NCBI RefSeq assembly: GCF_020523925.1
Contig: NZ_JAJAPW010000001.1
Location: 62,001 to 126,000 of the forward strand
Direction: 5' to 3'
DNA length: 64,000 bases
Source: Neotamlana laminarinivorans
GTDB taxonomy: Bacteria > Bacteroidota > Bacteroidia > Flavobacteriales > Flavobacteriaceae
The position numbers and the translations under genes are program-made. This document shows, piece after piece, positions 9,463 to 18,780 of the stretch (positions are counted from its first letter, which is position 1; each line of letters starts with the position of its first letter). The notes under the pieces were generated by a model that searched no databases, was not told the origin of the DNA, and saw only the letters and a list, made by a program, of their open reading frames with translations.

Positions 9463-10011
9463 ATGAAAAAGATACTTTATACATTAATAGTAATTTTAGC
9501 TTTTAGCTTTAATTGTAAAGCTCAAGACATAAATTGGTTGAGTTTAAACGAAGCTTTAGAGCTTCAAAAAACAGCACCTAAAAAAATACTCATGGATGTT
9601 TACACAACTTGGTGTGGACCATGTAAAATGTTAGATAAAAATACCTTTCAAAACGAAGACGTTTCAGCTTATATAAACGAGCATTATTATGCGGTTAAAT
9701 TTAATGGAGAAGGTAATGAAGAGTTAATTTATAACGAACAAACTTTTGGTAATGCAGAGTATGATGCCTCAAAGGCTAATTCGAGAAACTCACCTCATGA
9801 TTTTGCTAGGTATTTACAAATTAGCGCATATCCAACAATTGTGTTTTTTGATGAAAAAGGTAATTTAATAACGCCGTTAAGAGGTTATCAAACCCCGGCA
9901 CAGATCGAAATTTACTTAAAAATGTTTAAAAACGATCATCATAAAACCATAACATCTCAAGAAGAATTTAATACTTATTACGAGAATTTTAAACCAGAAT
10001 TTAAGGGTTAA
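9463..10011 (+). CDS. Secreted thioredoxin-fold protein with WCGPC
   Basis: This is a 182-residue periplasmic thioredoxin-like protein. A signal peptide ends near AQ (20-21). The redox motif WCGPC lies at residues 50-54, with the cis-proline region AYPTIVFFD further on. An insertion between the active site and the cis-Pro (about 80-115, rich in N and A) is typical of the DUF255/thioredoxin_7 group. It probably reduces or isomerises disulfides in exported proteins, but the partner is unknown. A second thioredoxin-fold protein follows after 13 bases. Confidence 0.85.
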   Translation: MKKILYTLIVILAFSFNCKAQDINWLSLNEALELQKTAPKKILMDVYTTWCGPCKMLDKNTFQNEDVSAYINEHYYAVKFNGEGNEELIYNEQTFGNAEYDASKANSRNSPHDFARYLQISAYPTIVFFDEKGNLITPLRGYQTPAQIEIYLKMFKNDHHKTITSQEEFNTYYENFKPEFKG

Positions 10012-10024
10012 AAAATGAAATGCT

Positions 10025-10501
10025 ATGAAAAAAAATCTACTTATAATTTTTATTACAATTGGTTTTTCTTTTGTAAGTAAAGCTCAAGAAGAAGCATTAA
10101 CTTGGCATACAGATATGAATAAAGCCTTTGAAAAGGCTAGCTTAGAAAACAAACCGTTGATGATTTTTTTTACCGGATCAGATTGGTGCGGATGGTGTAT
10201 TAGGTTACAAAACGAAGTTTTTAAAACGCCAGATTTTAAAACCTGGGCAAAAAATAATGTTATTTTAGTAGAGTTAGATTTTCCTAGAAAAAAACAATTA
10301 GAACGTGAGCAACTTATGCAAAACTATCAGCTTCAAAAAATGTTTAAAGTAACAGGGTATCCGTCAGTTCATTTTGCATTAGCAAGTTCTACACAAGACG
10401 GTAATAAAAATTTAAACAGTTTAGGAAAAACAGGTTATGTTCGTGGTGGCGCAGTAAAATGGTTAGAAATAGCCAATAATATTGTTAATCAAGCCAATTA
10501 A
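10025..10501 (+). CDS. Secreted thioredoxin-fold protein with WCGWC
   Basis: This 158-residue exported protein has a signal peptide to about residue 20 and the active site SDWCGWC (Cys55, Cys58), characteristic of thioredoxin_7-type proteins. A cis-proline segment GYPSVHFA is present. The bulky Trp between the cysteines differs from the Gly-Pro of its neighbour, so the two proteins probably have different redox potentials or partners. It converges on comEC with only four bases between the stops and no terminator-like hairpin. Confidence 0.85.
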   Translation: MKKNLLIIFITIGFSFVSKAQEEALTWHTDMNKAFEKASLENKPLMIFFTGSDWCGWCIRLQNEVFKTPDFKTWAKNNVILVELDFPRKKQLEREQLMQNYQLQKMFKVTGYPSVHFALASSTQDGNKNLNSLGKTGYVRGGAVKWLEIANNIVNQAN

Positions 10502-10505
10502 AAAC

Positions 10506-12545
10506 TTAATAATTTATAATAAAAGCGCCCTTTTTACTGGTTTGGTGAAAAGGGATTTCTTTTTTTAAACAAATGCGTTCCCAATGTGCTATGTAGCTTT
10601 TATAGTTACTTCCATCTGCAATAATCTGTTTAGGTTTAAGCGAATCAATCAATCGGTTTAAATTAATTTTTGGTGATTGCCGCAGTAATACATAATCTGG
10701 TTTTACGGATTTATAATTATAAATTCCCAGGCTATCAATAACTAAAACATATTTATCCTTTAGCTTAAATAGCGTTTTTAAATTTTCTTTTTCAACAGAT
10801 TTAATATGGTTTCCTACGGTATAATCTTTTATAATTTTATTGTTATTTTTTAATAAGCTATCTAAATCATCAAAAACAATAATATTATCATTTTTCACAT
10901 CTGCAAGTAAACTATATCTACTTTTATGAAATACAATAAATGTATTTGTTGGTTTCTTAAACTTGGTATAAAAAATAGCAAGTTGTACAACTATTATTGA
11001 AATTAGAAAAAACTTAAAAGAAGCAACGTGTTTTTTTATTAAAAACCATACTAATGTTATTATAAAAATATATGAAGCAAAAACATACCAAATATTAAAG
11101 GGAATGTCTTTAAATATAAAGGCTTCTTGGTAAGATACCCAACTTATAAAATTATTCATTAAGCGTATAATGTACCCAAATGTTGAAGCTACAAAATTGT
11201 ACGGAATGTTGCATATTGCTAGCAAGATTACTAAAATTCCTAATGCTAAAACAATACCTAATAACGGAATTACAACAAGATTTGAAATAAAAAATAAACC
11301 AGGAAATTGATGAAAATAACATAAACTAATAGGTATAATACCTAGTTGTGCAGAAATGGTTATTGTAAAAGTATGCCAATATTTATCTAGAATCCAGTTT
11401 TTGGGCTGCCAAATTTTATACAAAAAAGGATCTATTGTTACTATTGAAAATACAGCCAAATAACTTAATTGGAAGCCAACATCAAACAAAAACATGGGTT
11501 TAATTAATAAAAGAACAAAAACCGATATAGCCAACGTATTAAATATATTGGTTGGGCGTTTTATGTTCATAGCTATGGCCACAATACTAAACATAGTTAC
11601 AGCTCGTGTTACAGAAGCCGATAAACCGGCAATAACAGCAAAGCACCACAGTATAAATACCAGAAGAATAGTTTTTAAAATGCTGCCATATTTTAATTGC
11701 GTTATAGGTTTTAAAATAAAATTTAATATTATTAAAATAATACCCACATGTAATCCTGAAACGGCTAAAATATGTATTGCTCCAGCATTAGTGTAATTTG
11801 TGTAAACAGCTTTACTTATATCTTGACGTTGACCTAAAAATAAAGCATTAATTATTGCCAATTCATCGGTTTTAAAATTGTAAGCCTCCAACTTTTTATT
11901 AATAAAAATCCTAATATTATCAGCAAGACCAAGTAAGCTGATTTTTTTTGAGCCACTATAATAAAGCGCATTGTTAGTAGTAAATACTTGATGATAAATG
12001 TATTGTTTCTCTAAATACTTTTTATAGTCAAATTGATGAGGGTTTAAAGGATGAATTAAATCTTTAAATTGTAATTTACTAATGTATATATCATCAACTT
12101 TTAAAAGATTGTAGGTTGTGTCCTTTTCAATATTTATAAGAATTTTGCCTTTAGTGGTTTCATCCTCAAGACTAAGTATATCAACAATGTATTTATCATA
12201 ATAATTTCCAGGTTTTAAAACCTCACGCACTTTAAACTTAATAGTATGGGTTGATGTATTGTTTAGCGAGACTTTTTGCGTGTAATGGTTTTTAAAATTA
12301 ATTGGATTATGAAGCTTTACAGTTAAAGCACCAATAATAATCATAGAAATAAAGGTAAATAAGCCAAACCAAACAGATTGTTTAAACTTATTTTTATTTA
12401 TTATGTAAATAATAAATAATATAAAAATAAAAACAAAAGCAATTACAAGTAAAAGAGTCAAGTTTATAGAAGTGAAGTAGCCTAATAATATTCCTGTAAT
12501 TAAGCAAATAGTTAATTTAATTATGGTAAAACTAAGCAACTTCAT
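10506..12545 (-). CDS. comEC: ComEC/Rec2-family DNA uptake channel, no metallo-beta-lactamase domain
   Basis: This is the predicted inner-membrane channel that passes single-stranded DNA during natural transformation. It has 679 residues: N-terminal membrane segments, a soluble DUF4131/OB-like region (about 90-200), then the competence domain with AIHILAVSGLHVG (about 252-264) and many membrane segments up to about 530. The last 130 residues are soluble but contain no HxHxDH, so the metallo-beta-lactamase domain of the longer ComEC form is absent. It is last in a run with surE, lpxB and nlpC. ATG start, 47 bases after the nlpC-like stop, with an inverted repeat in that gap. Confidence 0.88.
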   Translation of the reverse strand: MKLLSFTIIKLTICLITGILLGYFTSINLTLLLVIAFVFIFILFIIYIINKNKFKQSVWFGLFTFISMIIIGALTVKLHNPINFKNHYTQKVSLNNTSTHTIKFKVREVLKPGNYYDKYIVDILSLEDETTKGKILINIEKDTTYNLLKVDDIYISKLQFKDLIHPLNPHQFDYKKYLEKQYIYHQVFTTNNALYYSGSKKISLLGLADNIRIFINKKLEAYNFKTDELAIINALFLGQRQDISKAVYTNYTNAGAIHILAVSGLHVGIILIILNFILKPITQLKYGSILKTILLVFILWCFAVIAGLSASVTRAVTMFSIVAIAMNIKRPTNIFNTLAISVFVLLLIKPMFLFDVGFQLSYLAVFSIVTIDPFLYKIWQPKNWILDKYWHTFTITISAQLGIIPISLCYFHQFPGLFFISNLVVIPLLGIVLALGILVILLAICNIPYNFVASTFGYIIRLMNNFISWVSYQEAFIFKDIPFNIWYVFASYIFIITLVWFLIKKHVASFKFFLISIIVVQLAIFYTKFKKPTNTFIVFHKSRYSLLADVKNDNIIVFDDLDSLLKNNNKIIKDYTVGNHIKSVEKENLKTLFKLKDKYVLVIDSLGIYNYKSVKPDYVLLRQSPKINLNRLIDSLKPKQIIADGSNYKSYIAHWERICLKKEIPFHQTSKKGAFIINY

Positions 12546-12548
12546 AGG

Positions 12549-12575
12549 TCTGTAAGTTAATAAAAATCTTACAGA
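12549..12575. repeat. Inverted repeat just ahead of comEC
   Basis: TCTGTAAG and CTTACAGA are perfect 8-base complements separated by 11 bases, four bases before the comEC start codon on the minus strand. There is no T run, so it is not a standard terminator. It could hide the comEC start in the mRNA. Confidence 0.4.
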
Positions 12576-12592
12576 TTTGTGGCTTTCCGAAT

Positions 12593-13102
12593 TTAAAGTA
12601 TGCTTCGAGCTTCAACAAAAGCATTTAGCCAATACTTCTCATTTAAACCAGAAACAATAACACCTTTACTAGTTGTGGCGTGAATAAATTTAATATCATT
12701 ATTTCTTATATCAACTATAAGTCCTACATGGTTAATAGTACTACGTTTATTTTTTCCTGTTTTAAAAAATAATAAATCACCTTTATGCACATTTTTTAAA
12801 CTAATTTTTGTGCCACGTTTAGCCATGTCTCTAGATATTCGTGGTATTTGTACATTGTTAGCTGTAAAAGAGGTGTAAATTAAGCCAGAGCAATCCATTC
12901 CTTTTTTTGTAGTGCCACCCCATTTATATTTTACACCTTTAAATTGAGTAGCGTAATTAATAATATTTTGAGCTTTAGAGCTACTTTTAGTAGATTTTGT
13001 AACTGTTTTTTTTGTAGATGATTTTGTGCTTTTTGCAGTTTTTGAAGATTTACAGTTGCTAAATGAAATGGTTAAAATAAGTAGGAAAATAATTTTTTTC
13101 AT
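12593..13102 (-). CDS. NlpC/P60 cell-wall peptidase, lipoprotein
   Basis: This is a C40-type cysteine peptidase expected to cut peptidoglycan stem peptides. It has 169 residues. A lipobox ends at Cys17 (FSNC), followed by a Lys/Ser/Thr-rich linker (18-44) and the catalytic domain with Cys71 in MDCSGL, His125 in NHVGL and the third polar residue His141 in FIHATT. All catalytic positions are intact. It lies five bases after lpxB and ahead of comEC, a mixed envelope operon. Confidence 0.9.
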   Translation of the reverse strand: MKKIIFLLILTISFSNCKSSKTAKSTKSSTKKTVTKSTKSSSKAQNIINYATQFKGVKYKWGGTTKKGMDCSGLIYTSFTANNVQIPRISRDMAKRGTKISLKNVHKGDLLFFKTGKNKRSTINHVGLIVDIRNNDIKFIHATTSKGVIVSGLNEKYWLNAFVEARSIL

Positions 13103-13107
13103 GTAGG

Positions 13108-14220
13108 TTATGAGGTTATAGATTGGTATATAAGTTTGGCTGTTTTTTCGCTTGCACCTTTGCCGCCTAATGTTTTTTCAAGCTCGTAATAGTTTAAAAA
13201 CATTTTTTTTCTGTTCTCTGTATCTAATATTTTATCAAGCTCTAGTTTTAGTTTTTTAGTATTAAAATCGTTTTGTATAAGTTCGGTAACAACTTCTTTA
13301 TCCATAACCAAATTTACTAATGATATATATTTAAGTGTAATTATACGTTTAGCTATTTGGTATGAAATATTACTAGCCTTGTAGCAAACAACTTGCGGAA
13401 TTTTAAATAGGGCAGTTTCTAAAGTTGCGGTGCCAGAAGTTACCAACGCAGCTGTAGATATACTTAGTAAATCATAAGTTTTATTACTTATAAATTTTAC
13501 ATTTTTTGAGCTTATAAAGGTTTCGTAAAAACTATAATCTTGACTTGGAGCACCAGCTATAACGAATTGATAATTTGGGTAATCATCAATTAAACTTAAC
13601 ATTACTGTAAGCATTTTAGTTATTTCTTGTTTGCGGCTTCCTGGTAAAAGGGCTATGATGGGTTTATTTCCTAAGTTATAGGTTACTCTAAACTGTTTTT
13701 CTTCAATTTGAGTTCTATCTGCGATGGCATCTATTAGTGGGTGGCCAACAAAGTTTACTTTATAATTATATTTTTTATAAAATTCTTCAACAAAAGGTAA
13801 AATAACGTACATGGCATCAATATCACGTTTTATGTCGTGTACACGTTTTGCACGAGAGGCCCAAACTTGTGGTGAAATATAGTAGTTGGTTTTAAAACCT
13901 TCTTGTTTAGCCCATTTAGCTATGCGTAAATTAAATCCTGAATTATCTATAAAGATAATTACATCTGGCATAAAGGCTTTAATGTCTTCTTTACAAAAAG
14001 TAATAAGTTTAAAAATTTTATTTAGGTTTAAAATAACTTCAATAAAGCCCATAAAAGCACGCTCTTTGTAATGTTTCACTAAAGTGCCCCCAACATTTTG
14101 CATAGCATCTCCTCCCCAAAATCTAATGTTAGCATTGGGGTCCTCTTTATATAAAGCCTTCATGAGGTTTGAGCCATGTAAGTCGCCTGAAGCTTCGCCT
14201 GCAAGAATGTAATATTTCAT
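13108..14220 (-). CDS. lpxB: Lipid-A-disaccharide synthase
   Basis: LpxB joins UDP-2,3-diacylglucosamine to lipid X to make the lipid A disaccharide at the inner membrane. The protein begins with the family start MKYYILAGEASGDLHG. An in-frame TTG at 14247 would add nine residues that overlap the upstream gene and match nothing, so I use the ATG at 14220 (370 residues). Further family marks are PQVWASRAKR, FVGHPLIDA and ALLPGSRKQEI in the glycosyltransferase B fold. It sits seven bases after a small membrane protein gene in the surE operon. Confidence 0.93.
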   Translation of the reverse strand: MKYYILAGEASGDLHGSNLMKALYKEDPNANIRFWGGDAMQNVGGTLVKHYKERAFMGFIEVILNLNKIFKLITFCKEDIKAFMPDVIIFIDNSGFNLRIAKWAKQEGFKTNYYISPQVWASRAKRVHDIKRDIDAMYVILPFVEEFYKKYNYKVNFVGHPLIDAIADRTQIEEKQFRVTYNLGNKPIIALLPGSRKQEITKMLTVMLSLIDDYPNYQFVIAGAPSQDYSFYETFISSKNVKFISNKTYDLLSISTAALVTSGTATLETALFKIPQVVCYKASNISYQIAKRIITLKYISLVNLVMDKEVVTELIQNDFNTKKLKLELDKILDTENRKKMFLNYYELEKTLGGKGASEKTAKLIYQSITS

Positions 14221-14227
14221 TTTAAAA

Positions 14228-14512
14228 TTAAAAGAGTTTAAACACAAAGGTACAAACGGCTAAAATAACTGTAATTAACAGTACGCCTCTTGCTCTGTAA
14301 TCTTTACGTTTTTTTATAAAAACGAAAAAAGCAATAAGGTTTAAAACGGCACCCAAACTTATTAGTTTTCCTAAAAAACCTTCTTTAGCTGCGGCTTTTA
14401 TAACTGTTGTAAAATCGTCGCCACCCCCAAGTAAGGTTGCGGCAAGAATTAAACCAATGCTATTTGCAATAAGGCCAACAAGAATACCTATAAAAATATC
14501 TTTTTTAATCAT
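14228..14512 (-). CDS. Small three-helix membrane protein between surE and lpxB
   Basis: I do not recognise a named family. The 94 residues form three hydrophobic stretches (about 6-28, 47-66 and 75-93) with basic loops such as KKRKDYRARG. The ATG overlaps the end of surE by eight bases and lpxB follows after seven, so it is cotranslated with both. Position suggests an envelope role, but that is inference only. Confidence 0.75.
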   Translation of the reverse strand: MIKKDIFIGILVGLIANSIGLILAATLLGGGDDFTTVIKAAAKEGFLGKLISLGAVLNLIAFFVFIKKRKDYRARGVLLITVILAVCTFVFKLF

Positions 14513-15281
14513 TTAAATTCCATGTTTTTAATTCATTTATAAATTTATGTGCAGTTAAATCGAACTGCACAGGAACTACCGAAATATAATTGTTTTCAAG
14601 AGCCCACTCATCGGTATCTTTTCCTTCATCTAAATTAACAAATTTACCAGTTAGCCAATAATAGTTTTTGCCTTGTGGGGTTTGCCTTTTATCAAATTCT
14701 TCAACCCAATTAGATCGTGCCTGTCTTGAAATTTTTATACCCTTTATACTTTTATAGTTTACATTAGGAATGTTAACATTTAAAACAATGCCTTCTGGCA
14801 AACCATGTTTTATAACCTGTTGCGCTATGGTTTTTACAAAAGGTTTAGCTGGTTCAAAATTGGCATTATTACTATAATCTAAAAGTGAAAAACCAATGGC
14901 AGGTATGCCTTCTATACCGGCCTCAATAGCAGCACTCATTGTACCAGAATAAATAACGTTTATAGCAGAGTTTGATCCGTGGTTAATGCCAGATACACAT
15001 AAGTCTGGTGTTCTATCTAAAATTTCTCTTATTGCAATTTTTACGCAATCGGCAGGAGTACCCGAACAGCTATATTCTTTTTGTGGTCCGTTATCAATTT
15101 TTACAGGGTCGGCAAATAGTGTAGAATAGAGGGTTATGGCGTGTCCCATGCCACTTTGTGGACTGTCTGGCGCAACAACAACTACATCACCAATAGTATT
15201 CATAACAGCTATCAGTGCACGAATACCTGGAGCATTTACACCATCATCATTAGTTACTAAAATTAACGGTTTTTTTGCCAT
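14505..15281 (-). CDS. surE: 5'/3'-nucleotidase SurE
   Basis: SurE is a metal-dependent phosphatase of nucleoside monophosphates, linked to stationary-phase survival. It has 258 residues. The metal-site residues Asp12 and Asp13 lie in VTNDDGVNAPGI, Ser43 in DSPQSG and Asn100 in SGINHGSN; the GTPADCV motif follows the usual spacing. First gene of the run surE, membrane protein, lpxB, nlpC-like, comEC. It diverges from the prc-like gene across 167 bases. Confidence 0.95.
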   Translation of the reverse strand: MAKKPLILVTNDDGVNAPGIRALIAVMNTIGDVVVVAPDSPQSGMGHAITLYSTLFADPVKIDNGPQKEYSCSGTPADCVKIAIREILDRTPDLCVSGINHGSNSAINVIYSGTMSAAIEAGIEGIPAIGFSLLDYSNNANFEPAKPFVKTIAQQVIKHGLPEGIVLNVNIPNVNYKSIKGIKISRQARSNWVEEFDKRQTPQGKNYYWLTGKFVNLDEGKDTDEWALENNYISVVPVQFDLTAHKFINELKTWNLND

Positions 15282-15448
15282 AATTTATGTTTGGTTATTA
15301 ACTGCTAAAATACATAAATTACACATCAAACAATCAAATTACTCCCTTTAACAAAAAATTAGTAGCAAATGCTTATATTGGCATACTTTTTTCTACTATT
15401 TTAGTAAAAAAAGAATGTTATACTTTTTAGGGCGATTAAATTAAATAG

Positions 15449-17596
15449 ATGAGAAATATTATGAAAAGGAATTATAAAGTAGTGCTTTTAGTGTTGTTAT
15501 TAGCGTTTGCTTCGTGCAGTTTTACCACAAAAAAATTCGATAATCCAAACAAAGACAAGTTACTTATACAGATTATAACCTTTGTTTTAGAACAAGGACA
15601 TTTTGATCCTATTGAATTTGATGATACATTCTCAGAGGATTTTTTTAATGATTATATAGCAATAACCGATCCTTTTAAACGCTATTTTTACGAATCTGAT
15701 ATCAAAGAATTTGAAAAATTTAAATTAACTATCGACGATCAGTTAAGAGCCACAGATATTACATTTTTTAATGTAGTTAATCAGCGCATGTTGCAACGTA
15801 TTCAAGAATCAAAAGAAATTTATAAGTCAGTTTTATCAGAACCTTTTGATTATACGTTAAACGAATCTTACGATACAGATATGGAAAATGCTAGTTTTCC
15901 TAAAAGTAAAAAAGAAATGAAAAATCGTTGGAGAAAACAATTAAAGTTTTCTTCTATATCAAACTACGATGATTTAAAAGCTGAAGAAAAACAAAAGAAG
16001 GAAAAAGACGCCTCTTACACAATGAAAACCGATGCCCAGATTGAAAAAGAAGCTCGAGAAGCTACTTTAAAATCACTTAACATCATTTTTGAAGACTATA
16101 TAGATGATCAAACTCGTGAAGATTGGTTTGCTGTTTATGTAAATACAATAGTTGAAGAGTTTGACCCACATACCTATTATTTAGCTCCAAAAAGTAAGGA
16201 AGATTTCGACCAACGTATGTCTGGTAAATTAGAAGGAATTGGTGCGCGTTTACAAAAAAGAATGGATTATATTAAAGTTGTAGAGCTAATTTCTGGAGGT
16301 CCAGCCTGGAAAGGAGAGGAGTTAGAGGTAGAAGATGTAATTTTAAAAGTAAAGCAAGAAGATGAAGACTTACCAGTTGATATTGTAGGTATGCGTATTA
16401 ATGATGCGATTAACTACATAAAAGGACCTAAAGGAACTAAAGTAACTTTAACAGTAAAAAAAGTAGATGGAACAATAAAAGATATAACCATTACTAGAGA
16501 TATTGTTGAAATTTTAGATACTTACGCCAAAGCCTCTGTAGTTGAAAAAGAAGGTCAAAAATTTGGTATTATAAACCTACCTGCTTTTTATGCAGATTTT
16601 GATGATTATAAAAATGTTAATGCCGCTAAAGACGTTAAAAATGAAATTGAAAATTTAAAAACAGAAGGCATTGAAGGTTTAGTGTTAGATTTAAGAAACA
16701 ATGGAGGTGGATCTTTACCAACTGTGGTAGATATGGCGGGCTTGTTCATTAAAGATGGACCTATTGTGCAAGTACGTTCAACAGGAGAAGCTAAGGAAGT
16801 TTTAAAAGATAGAGATAAATCTATTTCTTGGGATGGCCCATTAGTTATTTTAGTTAACGAAATCTCAGCTTCGGCATCAGAAATCATGTCTGCAGCAATG
16901 CAAGATTATAAAAGAGCTATCATAATTGGAAGTAAACAAACTTACGGAAAAGGTACGGTGCAAAATGTTATGAATTTAAATAGCATGTTACGAAACAATG
17001 CTGTTGGTGATTTAGGTGCTTTAGCTTTAACTACACAAAAATATTATCGTATTAATGGGGGGTCTGTACAACTTGAAGGTGTTAAAAGTGATGTTACTGT
17101 TCCAGGACGTTTTAGCTATATTAATGTTGGAGAAAAAGACAAAGATAACCCATTGCCATGGGATGAAATTGACGCAGCCATTTATACGCCTTGGGAAAAT
17201 TATTTTGATTATGATGCTACCATAGCTAAAAGTAAATCACGTATGCACAATAACATGCAAATAAAGTTGATAGATGAAAATGCTAAATGGGTAAAAAGTA
17301 AAATAGATGAAACTGTATTTTCTTTAAATTATGATGAATATGTTAAGCAAAACGAAAAAAACGAATTAGAAGCTAAAAAGTTTGATGCTATAGATGATTA
17401 CAAAAACAATTTAAACTTCTATTCAACTACTTACGAAAAATCGTTATTTGAAACAGATTCAACAGACTTAAAAGAGAAAAGAGAACGTTGGCATAATAGC
17501 TTAACAAAAGATGTTTACGTAGAAGAAGCTTTAAATGTTTTACAAGATATAAAAACATCTTACCCTATTGAAAAGGTTGCTACAGTAAAAAATTAA
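15449..17596 (+). CDS. prc: Carboxy-terminal processing protease (Prc/Tsp, S41)
   Basis: This periplasmic protease degrades or trims envelope proteins from their C-termini. The 715 residues include a lipoprotein-like signal (Cys at 23 in AFASCSF), an N-terminal helical domain, a PDZ domain (about 235-350) and the S41 domain. The catalytic dyad is Ser475 in ISASASE and Lys501 in TYGKGTVQ. The C-terminal DUF3340-like helical tail is present. ATG codons at 15449 and 15461 are both possible; the second leaves a shorter, more usual signal peptide. An ABC permease gene follows after seven bases. Confidence 0.93.
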   Translation: MRNIMKRNYKVVLLVLLLAFASCSFTTKKFDNPNKDKLLIQIITFVLEQGHFDPIEFDDTFSEDFFNDYIAITDPFKRYFYESDIKEFEKFKLTIDDQLRATDITFFNVVNQRMLQRIQESKEIYKSVLSEPFDYTLNESYDTDMENASFPKSKKEMKNRWRKQLKFSSISNYDDLKAEEKQKKEKDASYTMKTDAQIEKEAREATLKSLNIIFEDYIDDQTREDWFAVYVNTIVEEFDPHTYYLAPKSKEDFDQRMSGKLEGIGARLQKRMDYIKVVELISGGPAWKGEELEVEDVILKVKQEDEDLPVDIVGMRINDAINYIKGPKGTKVTLTVKKVDGTIKDITITRDIVEILDTYAKASVVEKEGQKFGIINLPAFYADFDDYKNVNAAKDVKNEIENLKTEGIEGLVLDLRNNGGGSLPTVVDMAGLFIKDGPIVQVRSTGEAKEVLKDRDKSISWDGPLVILVNEISASASEIMSAAMQDYKRAIIIGSKQTYGKGTVQNVMNLNSMLRNNAVGDLGALALTTQKYYRINGGSVQLEGVKSDVTVPGRFSYINVGEKDKDNPLPWDEIDAAIYTPWENYFDYDATIAKSKSRMHNNMQIKLIDENAKWVKSKIDETVFSLNYDEYVKQNEKNELEAKKFDAIDDYKNNLNFYSTTYEKSLFETDSTDLKEKRERWHNSLTKDVYVEEALNVLQDIKTSYPIEKVATVKN

Positions 17597-17603
17597 CTTT
17601 TTT

Positions 17604-18698
17604 ATGGTAAAAAAATCAAATTCATTAAAACAATTAGCGCTCCAAAAATTTAAGAAGAATTTTTGGGGCGTTTTTTGCTTTATTTATATTGTAATTGTAG
17701 GGTTAATTTCTGTTTTTGCTTATGCCTTAGCACCCGATAATTCACAATACGCCAATCAAATGCATTTGGCAATACATTCAAAAAAACCAGGTTTCACTGT
17801 AAAAGTTTTAACCTTGCCATCCGAGTTAAAAACCAATCAAAGTTTAATAGATAAATTATTTTTTGGAAAAATAAATGCTAATACTGAAGTTCCAATATCT
17901 AGTTACAAAATAGAAAATGATACATTAAGATATACTGAGTATTCATCAGATGGCTTAACAGGTAATGAAAAGTTACTAAGCTTGAATGTTTTTCCTAAAA
18001 ATACAGCAGAAGCCTTTATTACCACAAAAAAATTTATTTTAGGAACCGATAAGTACGGACGCGATTTATTAAGTCGTGTGTTAGTTGGAGCAAGAATCTC
18101 CTTTTTTATAGGTTTTGTAGCTGTTTTTATTTCGTTAATTATAGGTGTTTTTATGGGTAGTATTGCGGGGTATTTTGGTGGCAAAATTGATGCTGCAATA
18201 ATGTGGATTATTAATGTTACCTGGTCTATTCCAACTCTACTTTTAGTAATAGCAATAACATTGGCTTTAGGTAAAGGGTTTTGGCAAGTATTTATAGCAG
18301 TAGGTTTAACAATGTGGGTGGAAGTAGCTCGTGTGGTGCGTGGACAAATAATATCGGTTAAAGAAATGCAATATGTAACAGCTGCAAAAGCTCTGGGTTA
18401 TAGTCATTTCAGGATAATAACAAAGCATATATTACCCAATATTATGGCACCGGTAATTGTAATATCTGCAGCCAATTTTGCATCGGCTATTTTAATAGAA
18501 AGCGGGTTAAGTTTTTTAGGTATTGGGGCACAACCACCAATGTCTAGTTGGGGAGCCATGATAAAAGATCATTACAATTATATTATTTTAGGAAAACCTT
18601 ATTTAGCAATTATTCCTGGACTATGTATTATGAGTTTAGTTATGGCTTTTATGCTTATAGGTAATGCTTTGAGAGATGCTTTAGATGTTAAAAATTAA
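17604..18698 (+). CDS. ABC transporter permease of the OppC/DppC type
   Basis: This is an inner-membrane permease for a peptide- or nickel-type ABC importer. It has 364 residues: an N-terminal membrane anchor (about 20-42), a soluble extension (about 45-140) longer than in most OppC proteins, then five membrane segments. The permease EAA loop is visible as AAKALGYSHFRIITKHILPN. No ATPase, binding protein or second permease gene is adjacent, so it works with partners encoded elsewhere. It is probably cotranscribed with prc. Confidence 0.88.
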   Translation: MVKKSNSLKQLALQKFKKNFWGVFCFIYIVIVGLISVFAYALAPDNSQYANQMHLAIHSKKPGFTVKVLTLPSELKTNQSLIDKLFFGKINANTEVPISSYKIENDTLRYTEYSSDGLTGNEKLLSLNVFPKNTAEAFITTKKFILGTDKYGRDLLSRVLVGARISFFIGFVAVFISLIIGVFMGSIAGYFGGKIDAAIMWIINVTWSIPTLLLVIAITLALGKGFWQVFIAVGLTMWVEVARVVRGQIISVKEMQYVTAAKALGYSHFRIITKHILPNIMAPVIVISAANFASAILIESGLSFLGIGAQPPMSSWGAMIKDHYNYIILGKPYLAIIPGLCIMSLVMAFMLIGNALRDALDVKN

Positions 18699-18724
18699 TA
18701 ACTTTTATTAAACAATAATTTTAT

Positions 18725-18760
18725 AAAAAAGCACATAAATTATAATTTATGTGCTTTTTT
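18725..18760. terminator. Bidirectional terminator between convergent genes
   Basis: A perfect 16-base stem (AAAAAAGCACATAAAT and its complement) with a TATA loop has A and T runs on its flanks, so it can stop transcription from the permease on the plus strand and from the cupin-like lipoprotein on the minus strand. Confidence 0.9.
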
Positions 18761-18780
18761 ACTACTATAAAATACTGTTT

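Noticed and set aside
13108-14247. LpxB starting at TTG 14247
   Set aside because: The added residues overlap the upstream gene and lack family similarity; ATG 14220 gives the standard N-terminus.
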